Below, piece after piece: positions 1-5,465 of a DNA stretch of 6,183 nt (within the stretch, counting starts at the first letter, position 1; every line of letters starts with the position of its first letter). The stretch lies in assembly GCA_025353985.1 (NCBI GenBank), contig JANXNT010000390.1:1-6183 (forward strand), written 5' to 3'. Below the pieces are notes generated by a model. It was given only the letters and a program-made list of their open reading frames with translations, ran no database searches and had not been told where the DNA came from. The DNA comes from Limnoglobus sp. (GTDB lineage Bacteria > Planctomycetota > Planctomycetia > Gemmatales > Gemmataceae). The translations under genes were made by a program, and so were the position numbers.

Positions 1-1540
1 CGATCACGTCTTTGAAACCATCACCATCGACATCGCCTGCCGCAACAGTGACTCCGCCGCGGAAAGTCGATTCGTAGGCGAAGAAATCCGACAAGATCGT
101 CGGCGTTGCCGAGCCTAGCGTCGTGCCATCGAACACGCGAATTCGCGGTCCACCACCGAGGCCCGAACCGACGATGATATCGTCGGTACCGTCGCCGTTG
201 ACATCGCCCGTGGCTACCGTCACACCGCCGGTGAACGTGGATTCGTAACCGAGGAACGAGCCGACACTGGCACCCGTCACGGCATTGCGGACTTCAACTT
301 GCGGCGCACTACCGACGCCACCACCGACCGCAACGAATCGCACTGGTGCGGGTGAAGTGGCCACCGCAGGAATCGTGATCGTCGCCGTGCTTGTCGTGCC
401 GAGCGTGGCACCCACTGGGGCGCTCAGTGCGAACGTGAACGTCTTCGCGGGGCTAGCCGTTGCCGCACCGGCGGGCAGGCTCAGGAACACTGTTTGGCTT
501 AACACGCCGTCCGCGAAATTGAGCGTACCGGAGCCAGGGAAGTAATCGGTGCCGGCGATTGCGGTGCCATCTGTCGTAGCGTAATTGATCGAAACTGCAC
601 CCGTCGCGCCACCCGTTCGCGTGACAGTCACGGCAAGCGGACCGCGGTTAGCGGGGAAGCTAAGCGTAGCGGCCGGCAGCGAAAGCGTGCCCGCGCCCGT
701 TGCGCTTGGAACGACGCTAAGCCCTAACAGGCTAGGCGATCCGACGATCGTACCGAGTTTGGTGCTGGCACCCGTCGTGATGTTCAGCGAGTACAACATG
801 CTACCCGTTGACACGAATGCGGCATCGGTGCCTGCCTGAATATCGAACGCGGTATCGGCACCGGCATCGAAGCCGAGAATGTCTACGATGGTGAGTTCAC
901 CCGTGTTCGGCGAAGGCGTGCCGTCCGACCCTCCCTGAATGACGAGCGTGTCCAAATTCGAATCGATGCCGTAGAGCGTTGTGACCGTCGCGCCGGTGGC
1001 TGGGTCGGCGTTCTTCGTGTAAGCGGCCGCGGCGAGTTGCGGCGTAACGGCGGCCGTGCCGAAGAAATCGGTGTAGCTCATCGCGTTATAAAACGGTGCC
1101 GTGTCGGTGGCGGCTGTCACACCGGTGTCAGCGTTCACCCGCAGGCTCTGGTTGCTGCTCGTTACGATGCGAAGTTTGTCGGCGGCGGGATTAAAATCGA
1201 ACCCGACCCCCGCACCGGAAATCGCGGGCGAGAATGCGGTTGCGTTCACTACCGTAGCGGCTCCCGTACTCGCGTTGATCGTATAAATGTGGCTCGTATT
1301 CGAGACGCCGAACAGAATGCCGTTCGATGGGCGGTAGTCGATACCGACGAGATTATCGCCGGCGATCAAGCCAGTGACTGCGGTCGTTGTTGCGCTACCC
1401 GGCGTCGCGCTGTCGAAGCTAAGTAACGCATTCGCGTTCGTTAAGCCCAACAATGCCGTCGGCACATCGCGAGTTTCGAGTCGTTCGATGGATGGGCGAA
1501 ACGCCCCACGCTGCGGTGGCTTCTTCCGCGAATTCGCCAT
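1..1540 (-). CDS. Secreted DUF4394 / Calx-beta / FG-GAP repeat protein (C-terminus outside the window)
   Basis: The reading frame is open from the ATG at 1540-1538 to the left edge, giving 513 codons and no stop, so the protein is partial. Residues about 30-278 match DUF4394, with repeated short blocks such as GIDYRPSNGILFGV (67-80) and GVGFDFNPAADKLRIV (111-126). Residues about 283-391 form a Calx-beta domain (ATTDGTAIAGTDY at 321-333). From about 400 an FG-GAP/VCBS-type propeller begins, with calcium-loop motifs DVNGDGTDD (446-454) and DVDGDGFKD (503-511). There is no classical hydrophobic signal peptide. Instead residues 16-27 read PSIERLETRDVP, the LExRxxP motif often seen at the start of planctomycete secreted proteins. 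GGGAG lies 7 nt upstream and supports the start. Family knowledge suggests an extracellular or cell-surface protein, possibly adhesive. No enzymatic function can be assigned. Confidence 0.85.
   Translation of the reverse strand, partial: MANSRKKPPQRGAFRPSIERLETRDVPTALLGLTNANALLSFDSATPGSATTTAVTGLIAGDNLVGIDYRPSNGILFGVSNTSHIYTINASTGAATVVNATAFSPAISGAGVGFDFNPAADKLRIVTSSNQSLRVNADTGVTAATDTAPFYNAMSYTDFFGTAAVTPQLAAAAYTKNADPATGATVTTLYGIDSNLDTLVIQGGSDGTPSPNTGELTIVDILGFDAGADTAFDIQAGTDAAFVSTGSMLYSLNITTGASTKLGTIVGSPSLLGLSVVPSATGAGTLSLPAATLSFPANRGPLAVTVTRTGGATGAVSINYATTDGTAIAGTDYFPGSGTLNFADGVLSQTVFLSLPAGAATASPAKTFTFALSAPVGATLGTTSTATITIPAVATSPAPVRFVAVGGGVGSAPQVEVRNAVTGASVGSFLGYESTFTGGVTVATGDVNGDGTDDIIVGSGLGGGPRIRVFDGTTLGSATPTILSDFFAYESTFRGGVTVAAGDVDGDGFKDVI
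17..250 (-). repeat. Tandem FG-GAP repeat units inside the secreted protein
   Basis: Two copies of a coding repeat have a period of 171 nt (57 residues). Residues 431-451 and 488-508 share the pattern xYESTFxGGVTVAxGDVxGDG, with only a few substitutions. Each copy carries an acidic calcium-binding loop (DxNxDG or DxDxDG). At the DNA level they lie at about 188-250 and 17-79. The array probably continues off the left edge, as FG-GAP propellers normally have several blades. Confidence 0.75.
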
Positions 1541-1547
1541 GATGATT

Positions 1548-1552
1548 CTCCC
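1548..1552 (-). promoter_or_regulatory. Ribosome binding site of the secreted repeat protein
   Basis: On the minus strand GGGAG lies 7 nt before the ATG at 1540. It fixes the start at the first of the nearby methionine codons and puts the LExRxxP motif about 16 residues into the protein. Confidence 0.6.
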
Positions 1553-1578
1553 GGTCCGGTATGAAATAAATCGCGAAG

Positions 1579-1619
1579 TGTCGGCAGCCGATCGCTCACA
1601 GTTGAGCGGCGGTCCGACA
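1579..1619. repeat. Long imperfect hairpin in the leader of the secreted protein gene
   Basis: The outer arms TGTCGG (1579-1584) and CCGACA (1614-1619) pair perfectly. After a small internal loop, CCG (1588-1590) pairs with CGG (1610-1612), and CGCTC (1593-1597) pairs with GAGCG (1604-1608), leaving a 6-nt apical loop. That is 14 Watson-Crick pairs over 41 nt. The hairpin ends 38 nt before the minus-strand ATG, so it would lie in that gene's 5' leader. It could be an RNA structure or a protein-binding palindrome. No T-tract follows on either strand, so an intrinsic terminator is unlikely. Confidence 0.5.
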
Positions 1620-1657
1620 ACAAAACATCACTCAGTACGCAGACCGACCGCGTTACG

Positions 1658-1696
1658 GATTGCGCGAAAAGAAAAGTTTGTGAGTTTTCGCGAATC
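1658..1696. repeat. 12-bp inverted repeat with a single bulge
   Basis: CGCGAAAA (1663-1670) is the exact reverse complement of TTTTCGCG (1685-1692). Past one bulged G (1662), GATT (1658-1661) pairs with AATC (1693-1696). The stem has 12 pairs around a 14-nt loop. The position between two divergent genes suits an operator or a structured leader. Neither strand has a T-tract directly after the stem, so a standard terminator is not supported. Confidence 0.55.
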
Positions 1697-1728
1697 GGAA
1701 CGTGCTTGAGTTGCACAGCCACTCGCGC

Positions 1729-1747
1729 TTCAAATCGCTTGTTTGAA
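1729..1747. repeat. Short palindrome overlapping a possible -35 box
   Basis: TTCAAA (1729-1734) and TTTGAA (1742-1747) are perfect inverted copies separated by 7 nt. The right arm overlaps TTGAAA at 1743-1748, the best -35-like hexamer upstream of the sigma-factor gene. A binding site for a dimeric regulator would fit, but a 6-bp palindrome can arise by chance. Confidence 0.3.
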
Positions 1748-1884
1748 AGGTGAAATTAACGAGTTAGTACGTTCGTAACCAAACGACTCACGATTTTTGT
1801 TTCGGGGTCTGGCAGTATTTTTGCTCTGTCTTTTTCAAAAGCGCAAACCTCATTGGGCTTGCGGGCGTAACAACCACAGGAACT

Positions 1885-1905
1885 TGGCAACAAGGAGTGT
1901 TGCCA
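1885..1905 (+). promoter_or_regulatory. Hairpin with AAGGAG in its loop, upstream of the ECF sigma gene
   Basis: TGGCAAC (1885-1891) and GTTGCCA (1899-1905) are perfect 7-bp inverted copies around a 7-nt loop. AAGGAG (1892-1897), a near-ideal Shine-Dalgarno sequence, occupies that loop. The next in-frame ATG codons are at 1915 and 1939, and linear spacing of 17 nt or more is too long for normal initiation. The element may therefore control translation, be an operator, or be coincidental. Confidence 0.4.
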
Positions 1906-1938
1906 CGCAACTCAATGGAAAAGGGCTTTGTTTTGCAG

Positions 1939-2493
1939 ATGAATCGCCCACCCACCACCGACGAACAACTGCTGGCCCGTATGGCCGATGGCGAAGAAGA
2001 TGCGCTGAATACTTTCTACGCACGGCACGCACCGTACATTTATGGCTTGCTTTTGAAGCTGTTAGCCGTCCGCGAAGATGCGGAAGACGTTTTGCAGAAA
2101 ATATTTTGGCAAGCGTGGGGCAGTGCGGCTCGCTTCGATCGCGAACGCGGCAGCGTGCGTGCATGGCTTGTATTAATTGCTCGCAGCCGGGCACGCGATC
2201 TGTTCCGCAGCAAGCAGTCCTCGCTCAAACCGGTGCATTTGGCGGACACCGATATCGAAGATCCAGGAACGATTTGCGCGAAAGGCGAAAATGATTCCAC
2301 GCTACATCGCGCACTCCAACAAGTGCCATTCGAGCAGCGGTCCGCCATCGCGCTCGCGTTCTTCAACGGCATGACTTACGAAGAAGTCGCACGCGAACAG
2401 ACGCTGCCACTCGGCACCGTGAAAACCCGAATTCGGGCGGGTTTACAAAGGCTCCGCGATCTTTTAGGCGATGAACGACTCGCACCATCTTAA
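1939..2493 (+). CDS. ECF-family RNA polymerase sigma factor
   Basis: The protein has 184 residues from the ATG at 1939, a normal length for group 4 sigma factors. Region 2 spans about residues 22-91: the helix ending in AEDVLQKIFWQAW binds core polymerase, and the GSVRAWLVLIARSRARDLFR segment recognises the -10 element. A variable linker follows. Region 4 spans about 122-176 with a clear helix-turn-helix (MTYEEVAREQ...LPLGTVKTRIRAGLQRLRDLL) that reads the -35 element. Earlier in-frame starts exist at GTG 1897 and ATG 1915. The ATG at 1939 was preferred because homology begins just after it, although its ribosome binding site (AAAAGGG, 13 nt away) is poor. The AWL/RARD region 2 resembles RpoE/SigK-like ECF factors (inference). 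Such genes are usually followed by an anti-sigma gene, but here the frame ends 12 nt from the convergent ruvB stop. Confidence 0.9.
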   Translation: MNRPPTTDEQLLARMADGEEDALNTFYARHAPYIYGLLLKLLAVREDAEDVLQKIFWQAWGSAARFDRERGSVRAWLVLIARSRARDLFRSKQSSLKPVHLADTDIEDPGTICAKGENDSTLHRALQQVPFEQRSAIALAFFNGMTYEEVAREQTLPLGTVKTRIRAGLQRLRDLLGDERLAPS

Positions 2494-2505
2494 CTGCCCG
2501 GACTG

Positions 2506-3558
2506 TCACTCGAACAGCGTTGCCGTGTCGATGGGTTTAATTTTTGGAGGCAGTTTGCCGAGCAACTGATATGAGCGTGGCGTAGCCAGTCGGCCGCGCG
2601 GCGAACGAATAATGAACTGCTCGCGTAATAAGTATGGCTCGATTTCATCGGTGAGCGTGTCGCTGGAAATGTTCATCGTCGCCGCGATCGCTTCGACTCC
2701 CGTCGGGCCGCCATCGAAGACGTCGATCAGCGTTTCGATGTAGCGGCGGTCTTGTTTGTCTAGGCCATCGCGATCGATCTCTTGCATCTCAAGTGCGCGC
2801 TTTGCGATATCGAGTGACACCGGGCCGTCAGCGATATCGGGGTGCCCCGCGTGGAAGCTACGCACCCAATACAAGCGGCTGTTTGCGACCCGTGGCGTAC
2901 CGCGACTTCGCTGCGCGAGTTCGATTGCCGCTTCAGGTGCCAACGGCAGTGCGAGCTTCTTCGCGTTCACGCGAACGATCTGCGATAACTCTTCGACCGA
3001 GTAATATTCGAGGTGTTCTTGCATCTTGAAGCGGTCGCGCATCGGGCTAGATAACATGCCGCTGCGGGTCGTTGCCCCGATGAGCGTGAACGGCTTCAAC
3101 TTCATGCTGATCGTGCGTGCGTTGACGCCGTCGCCGAGCACGATGTCGATGCGGAAATCTTCCATCGCGGGGTAGATAAACTCTTCGACGACGCGTGGCA
3201 TCCGGTGGATTTCGTCGATGAACAAGATGCTGCCGTACTCCAGATTCGTCAGGAATGGCAGCATGTCGGCGGGCTTCGAGAGGGCAGGGCCGCTCGTCAT
3301 TTGAATCATCACGCCGAGTTCATTTGGCAACACCGTAGCGAATGTCGTCTTGCCCAAACCGGGCGGGCCATCGAAGAGAATGTGGCCGAGTGGCTCCTTG
3401 AGTTTCTTCGCCGCATTCACCGCAATCTGCAAACGGTCCGCGACTTTCTTTTGGCCGATGACTTCGCGCAACAGCTTCGGGCGCAGGGCCGCATCCCGCT
3501 GATGATCGGATTCGGTAACGACCGGTGTCGTCGATGTCACGATTTTTTCGCGAGCCAT
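2506..3558 (-). CDS. ruvB: Holliday junction branch migration ATPase RuvB
   Basis: RuvB is the hexameric AAA+ motor that pumps DNA through the RuvA-bound Holliday junction. The protein is 350 residues, within the family's range. Visible motifs in order are the LRPKLLREVIGQ start of the AAA+ domain (25-36), Walker A GPPGLGKT (64-71), Walker B LFIDEIHR (112-119), sensor 1 GATTR (161-165), the RDRF segment with the trans-acting arginine (174-177), and sensor 2 GTPR (220-223). A C-terminal winged helix (about 260-330) includes GGPTGVEAIAATM and SPRGRLATPRSY. All catalytic positions are intact. The segment after sensor 2 reads ANSRLYWVRSF instead of the commoner ANRLLRRVRDF, a conservative variation. 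The start is the ATG 13 nt after the TIGR03067 gene stop. The Shine-Dalgarno is weak (GGA, 8 nt spacing), which fits co-transcription and coupling. It is the last gene of the ruv cluster. Confidence 0.97.
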   Translation of the reverse strand: MAREKIVTSTTPVVTESDHQRDAALRPKLLREVIGQKKVADRLQIAVNAAKKLKEPLGHILFDGPPGLGKTTFATVLPNELGVMIQMTSGPALSKPADMLPFLTNLEYGSILFIDEIHRMPRVVEEFIYPAMEDFRIDIVLGDGVNARTISMKLKPFTLIGATTRSGMLSSPMRDRFKMQEHLEYYSVEELSQIVRVNAKKLALPLAPEAAIELAQRSRGTPRVANSRLYWVRSFHAGHPDIADGPVSLDIAKRALEMQEIDRDGLDKQDRRYIETLIDVFDGGPTGVEAIAATMNISSDTLTDEIEPYLLREQFIIRSPRGRLATPRSYQLLGKLPPKIKPIDTATLFE

Positions 3559-3571
3559 ATTCGTTGTCCGC

Positions 3572-4000
3572 CTACTTCTTCCGCTTGTACACGATGATCA
3601 TGCGGTTCGACTTTTCCGCCGTCGTCATCTCGGTTGGCCGCGTCTTGAAATCGATCCCGTAGCAGACGGTGAAGACATCGTCTTTGACTTCAAAAATACA
3701 CAGGTAAGTCATGCCGCGATTCGGGCCTTCCGTACCGGTGATATCCATCGTCTTCGGCGATTTCGAACCATCGATACCCAGCGTACCTTTGTCGGTGGTC
3801 TGGCCCACGACCGCAATGTATCTGTCGCCATCAATCGCCAGCGTGACGGTCTTGAACGACTCGGTGATGTCTTTGCCATCGACCTCGACTTTGACCACCT
3901 CATAGCGACCGGCGAGCGCCTTCAACTCGGTTTTTTCATCGGCGGCGTGGCTCGATACGCAAATCGCAAACGCCAGAATGACATAGCTATGTCGCAACAT
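3572..4000 (-). CDS. Small secreted TIGR03067-domain protein within the ruv cluster
   Basis: The protein has 142 residues. Residues 1-19 form a signal peptide: a basic start (MLRHS), a hydrophobic core (YVILAFAICV) and an AxA-like site, SHA|AD. C14 is not in a lipobox. The mature part (about 24-141) matches the TIGR03067 family, which is abundant in planctomycetes: ELKALAGRYEVVKVEVDGK near the start, the TEGPNRG block (90-96), C101 and C113 in the central strands, and RPTEMTT (121-127). The fold is probably a small beta-barrel, and the function is unknown. AGGAG 6 nt upstream fixes the start. It lies 21 nt after ruvA and 13 nt before ruvB on the same strand, so it is very likely on the ruv transcript. 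An exported protein inside a cytoplasmic DNA-repair operon has no obvious mechanistic reason. Confidence 0.9.
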   Translation of the reverse strand: MLRHSYVILAFAICVSSHAADEKTELKALAGRYEVVKVEVDGKDITESFKTVTLAIDGDRYIAVVGQTTDKGTLGIDGSKSPKTMDITGTEGPNRGMTYLCIFEVKDDVFTVCYGIDFKTRPTEMTTAEKSNRMIIVYKRKK

Positions 4001-4006
4001 CGCACT

Positions 4007-4011
4007 CTCCT
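4007..4011 (-). promoter_or_regulatory. Strong ribosome binding site of the TIGR03067 gene
   Basis: AGGAG on the minus strand lies 6 nt before the ATG at 4000. It is the best Shine-Dalgarno in the ruv cluster, better than those of ruvA or ruvB. This suggests the small secreted protein is translated independently, and perhaps more strongly, from the shared transcript. Confidence 0.65.
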
Positions 4012-4021
4012 AAGATAAGCT

Positions 4022-4672
4022 TCACCTACTGTAAATCCGCGTCAGAGCGTCTTCGATGGTCGCGAATGGCGTGCCGGATTTCAGCAGGCCATCGAGTTTC
4101 GTTCGCGCTTCGATCGGGCTGTGGCCGACACTCATGAGCGCCTGATAGACGTCTTCGATGAGTTGCGGCGCGACACCGGACATCGTCACTGCGCTCGCGT
4201 CATCGGCACCTGGCGTCAAGCCGTTTCCTGCCAAATCGCTCGCGAAAACGAACTTCGTCACTTTGCGTTTCAGCGTGGTGATGATCGTCTCGGCGGTCGT
4301 CGCCCCGATGCCGGGAAGCGTCGTCAGCCACTTCGCATCTTCGCGGCTGATCGCGTTCGCGATCTCCTTTGGTGGCCGCGAGAGTGCCTTCAATGCCTTC
4401 TTCACACCGATCTTGTCTACGGTGCAAAACAGGTCGAAAAATTCGAGTTCCAGTTCGCTGAGGAAGCCGATAATGCGCGGGATGAAGCGACTACCTGCCT
4501 GGTTGCCTTCGTAATATTCGCTGGTGTGGAAGGTGATTTCTTGCCCCACTTTCATCTGCACGATTCGTCGCACCGTCTCGGGCACCATCAGTTGATATTC
4601 GTACGGTCCAATCGCGACGCGAACGTCTTCGTCGAGAACGCGCACCAATATGCCGGTCAATTTCGTCATCAT
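4022..4672 (-). CDS. ruvA: Holliday junction-binding protein RuvA (divergent planctomycete form)
   Basis: RuvA tetramers bind the four-way junction and load RuvB. The protein has 216 residues, slightly longer than the E. coli protein (203). Domain I (about 1-70) is an OB fold starting MMTKLTGILVRV. Domain II carries two helix-hairpin-helix motifs: a degenerate one at CTVDKIGVKKALKAL (83-97), without the usual GxG, and a canonical one at LTTLPGIGATTAETI (116-130). Domain III (about 170-216, EDVYQALMSVGHSPIEARTKL) contacts RuvB. The loop that carries the acidic pin in E. coli is longer here and reads EYYEGNQAGSRFIPRIIGF (52-70). The start ATG overlaps the ruvC stop by 4 nt (ATGA), so translation is probably coupled. 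A second ATG directly follows. No separate Shine-Dalgarno is visible. Confidence 0.94.
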   Translation of the reverse strand: MMTKLTGILVRVLDEDVRVAIGPYEYQLMVPETVRRIVQMKVGQEITFHTSEYYEGNQAGSRFIPRIIGFLSELELEFFDLFCTVDKIGVKKALKALSRPPKEIANAISREDAKWLTTLPGIGATTAETIITTLKRKVTKFVFASDLAGNGLTPGADDASAVTMSGVAPQLIEDVYQALMSVGHSPIEARTKLDGLLKSGTPFATIEDALTRIYSR

Positions 4673-5289
4673 GGTGTGTCGTCCGTCGGTTCGTCGGGCA
4701 CGCTAGCTTCTTCCGTTTCGTCGTCGTTGTCGTTGCCGAACAACGCCTTGGTGTTCACACCCGTATAAGCTGCCGAGCGCGGCCCTCGGAGTGTCGGGCT
4801 GCCGAGGAAATAATGGCAGAGTGCGACGGCAATCGCGTCGGCCACATCGTTCGGCTCCGGCGGGGACGCCAGCCGGAACTCCCGCATGATGGCATATTGC
4901 ATCTGTTCTTTGCTAGCCCGACCGCTGCCCGTAATCGTCTTCTTAATTTTCGTCGCCGGGTAGCTGAGTACCGGCACATCGTTCTGCCCGCCCAATAGGA
5001 AAAACAACCCACGAGCGTGGCCCATCAATATCGCCGTGCGTGGGTGTTCGTAGTGCGCATACAGTTGCTCGACAACGATGATGTTCGGCTTCCATTGTTC
5101 GAAAATTTCCACAATCGAATCGTAAATCACCTTGAGCCGCTTCGCCATGTCGGGAGGGTTGCGGCCATCGGCGGTACGTATCACCCCTGCCTCGCAGAGT
5201 TGCGCCCCGCTATTCGCCGATTCGAGGACGGCATAGCCGACGACTTGCAGACCGGGGTCGATGCCAAGAATACGTGAGGCCGCAGCCAT
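4669..5289 (-). CDS. ruvC: Crossover junction endodeoxyribonuclease RuvC
   Basis: RuvC is the dimeric Mg-dependent nuclease that cuts Holliday junctions symmetrically. The protein has 206 residues, longer than the usual 160-190. It shows the RNase H-like fold with all four metal ligands: D11 in ILGIDPG (7-13), E74 in IVVEQLY (71-77), and D148 and D151 in NDVADAIAVALCHY (147-160). The loop around GSGRASKEQM (121-130) matches the DNA-binding segment. After about residue 165 the sequence leaves the family core and ends in an acidic tail (185-206, ten Asp/Glu out of 22). The start is supported by AGGA 5 nt upstream. It is the first gene of the cluster. Its stop overlaps the ruvA start by 4 nt. 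No yebC, a frequent partner, lies upstream; the next gene is a divergent glycosyltransferase. Confidence 0.96.
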   Translation of the reverse strand: MAAASRILGIDPGLQVVGYAVLESANSGAQLCEAGVIRTADGRNPPDMAKRLKVIYDSIVEIFEQWKPNIIVVEQLYAHYEHPRTAILMGHARGLFFLLGGQNDVPVLSYPATKIKKTITGSGRASKEQMQYAIMREFRLASPPEPNDVADAIAVALCHYFLGSPTLRGPRSAAYTGVNTKALFGNDNDDETEEASVPDEPTDDTP

Positions 5290-5294
5290 GCGGT

Positions 5295-5298
5295 TCCT
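5295..5298 (-). promoter_or_regulatory. Ribosome binding site of ruvC
   Basis: AGGA on the minus strand, within TTAGGAA, lies 5 nt before the ATG at 5289. It supports that ATG as the ruvC start, 9 codons before the catalytic IDPG motif. Confidence 0.55.
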
Positions 5299-5320
5299 AA
5301 TTGATGGAAAGTCTCACCGA

Positions 5321-5338
5321 ACCGGAGCCGATTCCGGT
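5321..5338. repeat. 6-bp inverted repeat in the ruvC leader
   Basis: ACCGGA (5321-5326) and TCCGGT (5333-5338) pair perfectly across 6 nt. The repeat lies 32 nt before the ruvC start and would be in its 5' leader if transcription begins further upstream. No T-run follows, so it is not a standard terminator. It may be an operator or chance. Confidence 0.35.
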
Positions 5339-5405
5339 ATCAGTGTCTCCACAATGGCCGCATCGACCGCTTTTCGCAAGGTGGGAAGTTGCGCCCGCTG
5401 TCACA

Positions 5406-5434
5406 CGTATCCAGTACAATCTGCGAATTGCCAA
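5406..5434 (-). promoter_or_regulatory. Possible sigma70-type promoter of the ruv cluster
   Basis: On the minus strand TTGGCA (5434-5429) and GATACG (5411-5406) are spaced by 17 nt. The first matches five of six -35 consensus positions, but the second is a poor -10. Transcription would start around 5399, leaving a leader of about 110 nt that contains the inverted repeat at 5321-5338. This is only a consensus match. Confidence 0.2.
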
Positions 5435-5452
5435 CATACTCACACGCTCGTG

Positions 5453-5457
5453 AAGGA
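5453..5457 (+). promoter_or_regulatory. Ribosome binding site of the glycosyltransferase gene
   Basis: AAGGA lies 8 nt before the ATG at 5466, an optimal arrangement. It argues that translation was meant to start at 5466, only four codons before the in-frame TGA, rather than at the later TTG (5511) or ATG (5547). Confidence 0.65.
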
Positions 5458-5465
5458 ATCGCCGT

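Larger units (their letters stand above)
1541..1938. other. Divergent intergenic region rich in inverted repeats
   Basis: About 400 nt separate the starts of the secreted protein (minus) and the ECF sigma gene (plus). No convincing gene was found: the open frames here have no family resemblance and cross the inverted repeats. The region is AT-richer than the flanking genes, particularly around 1740-1850. It holds four inverted repeats, at 1579-1619, 1658-1696, 1729-1747 and 1885-1905. Promoters for both genes must lie here unless the transcripts start further away, but no clear -35/-10 pair could be chosen. TTGAAA at 1743-1748 is the best -35 candidate for the plus strand, and its matching -10 (TAGTAC, 1765-1770) is weak. 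Confidence 0.6.

Noticed and set aside
1037..1426. Plus-strand open frames within 285-1426
   Set aside because: All are antisense to the DUF4394/Calx-beta/FG-GAP coding sequence, which is continuous on the minus strand.
1879..1885. GGAACTT as an ECF-type autoregulatory -35 box
   Set aside because: It matches the sigmaE -35 consensus but sits too close to the sigma-factor start, has no matching -10 motif and overlaps the 1885-1905 hairpin.
1797..2294. A 165-codon plus-strand frame overlapping the sigma-factor gene
   Set aside because: It is out of frame with the clearly recognisable ECF sigma factor and has low-complexity, Arg/Cys-rich content.
4121..4768. A 215-codon open frame on the plus strand opposite ruvA and ruvC
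   Set aside because: It lies entirely antisense to two well-conserved genes, shows no recognisable domain and has composition typical of a shadow frame in GC-rich DNA.
5398..5414. Possible LexA/SOS box, CTG...CAG, upstream of the ruv cluster
   Set aside because: The half-sites are 11 nt apart instead of 10 and the inner bases do not match a LexA operator, so SOS control is not supported.
5415..5420. TACAAT as the -10 box of the glycosyltransferase gene
   Set aside because: The hexamer is good, but no -35 element lies 16-18 nt upstream. The nearest candidate, TTGCGC (5389-5394), is 20 nt away. It is not strong enough to annotate.
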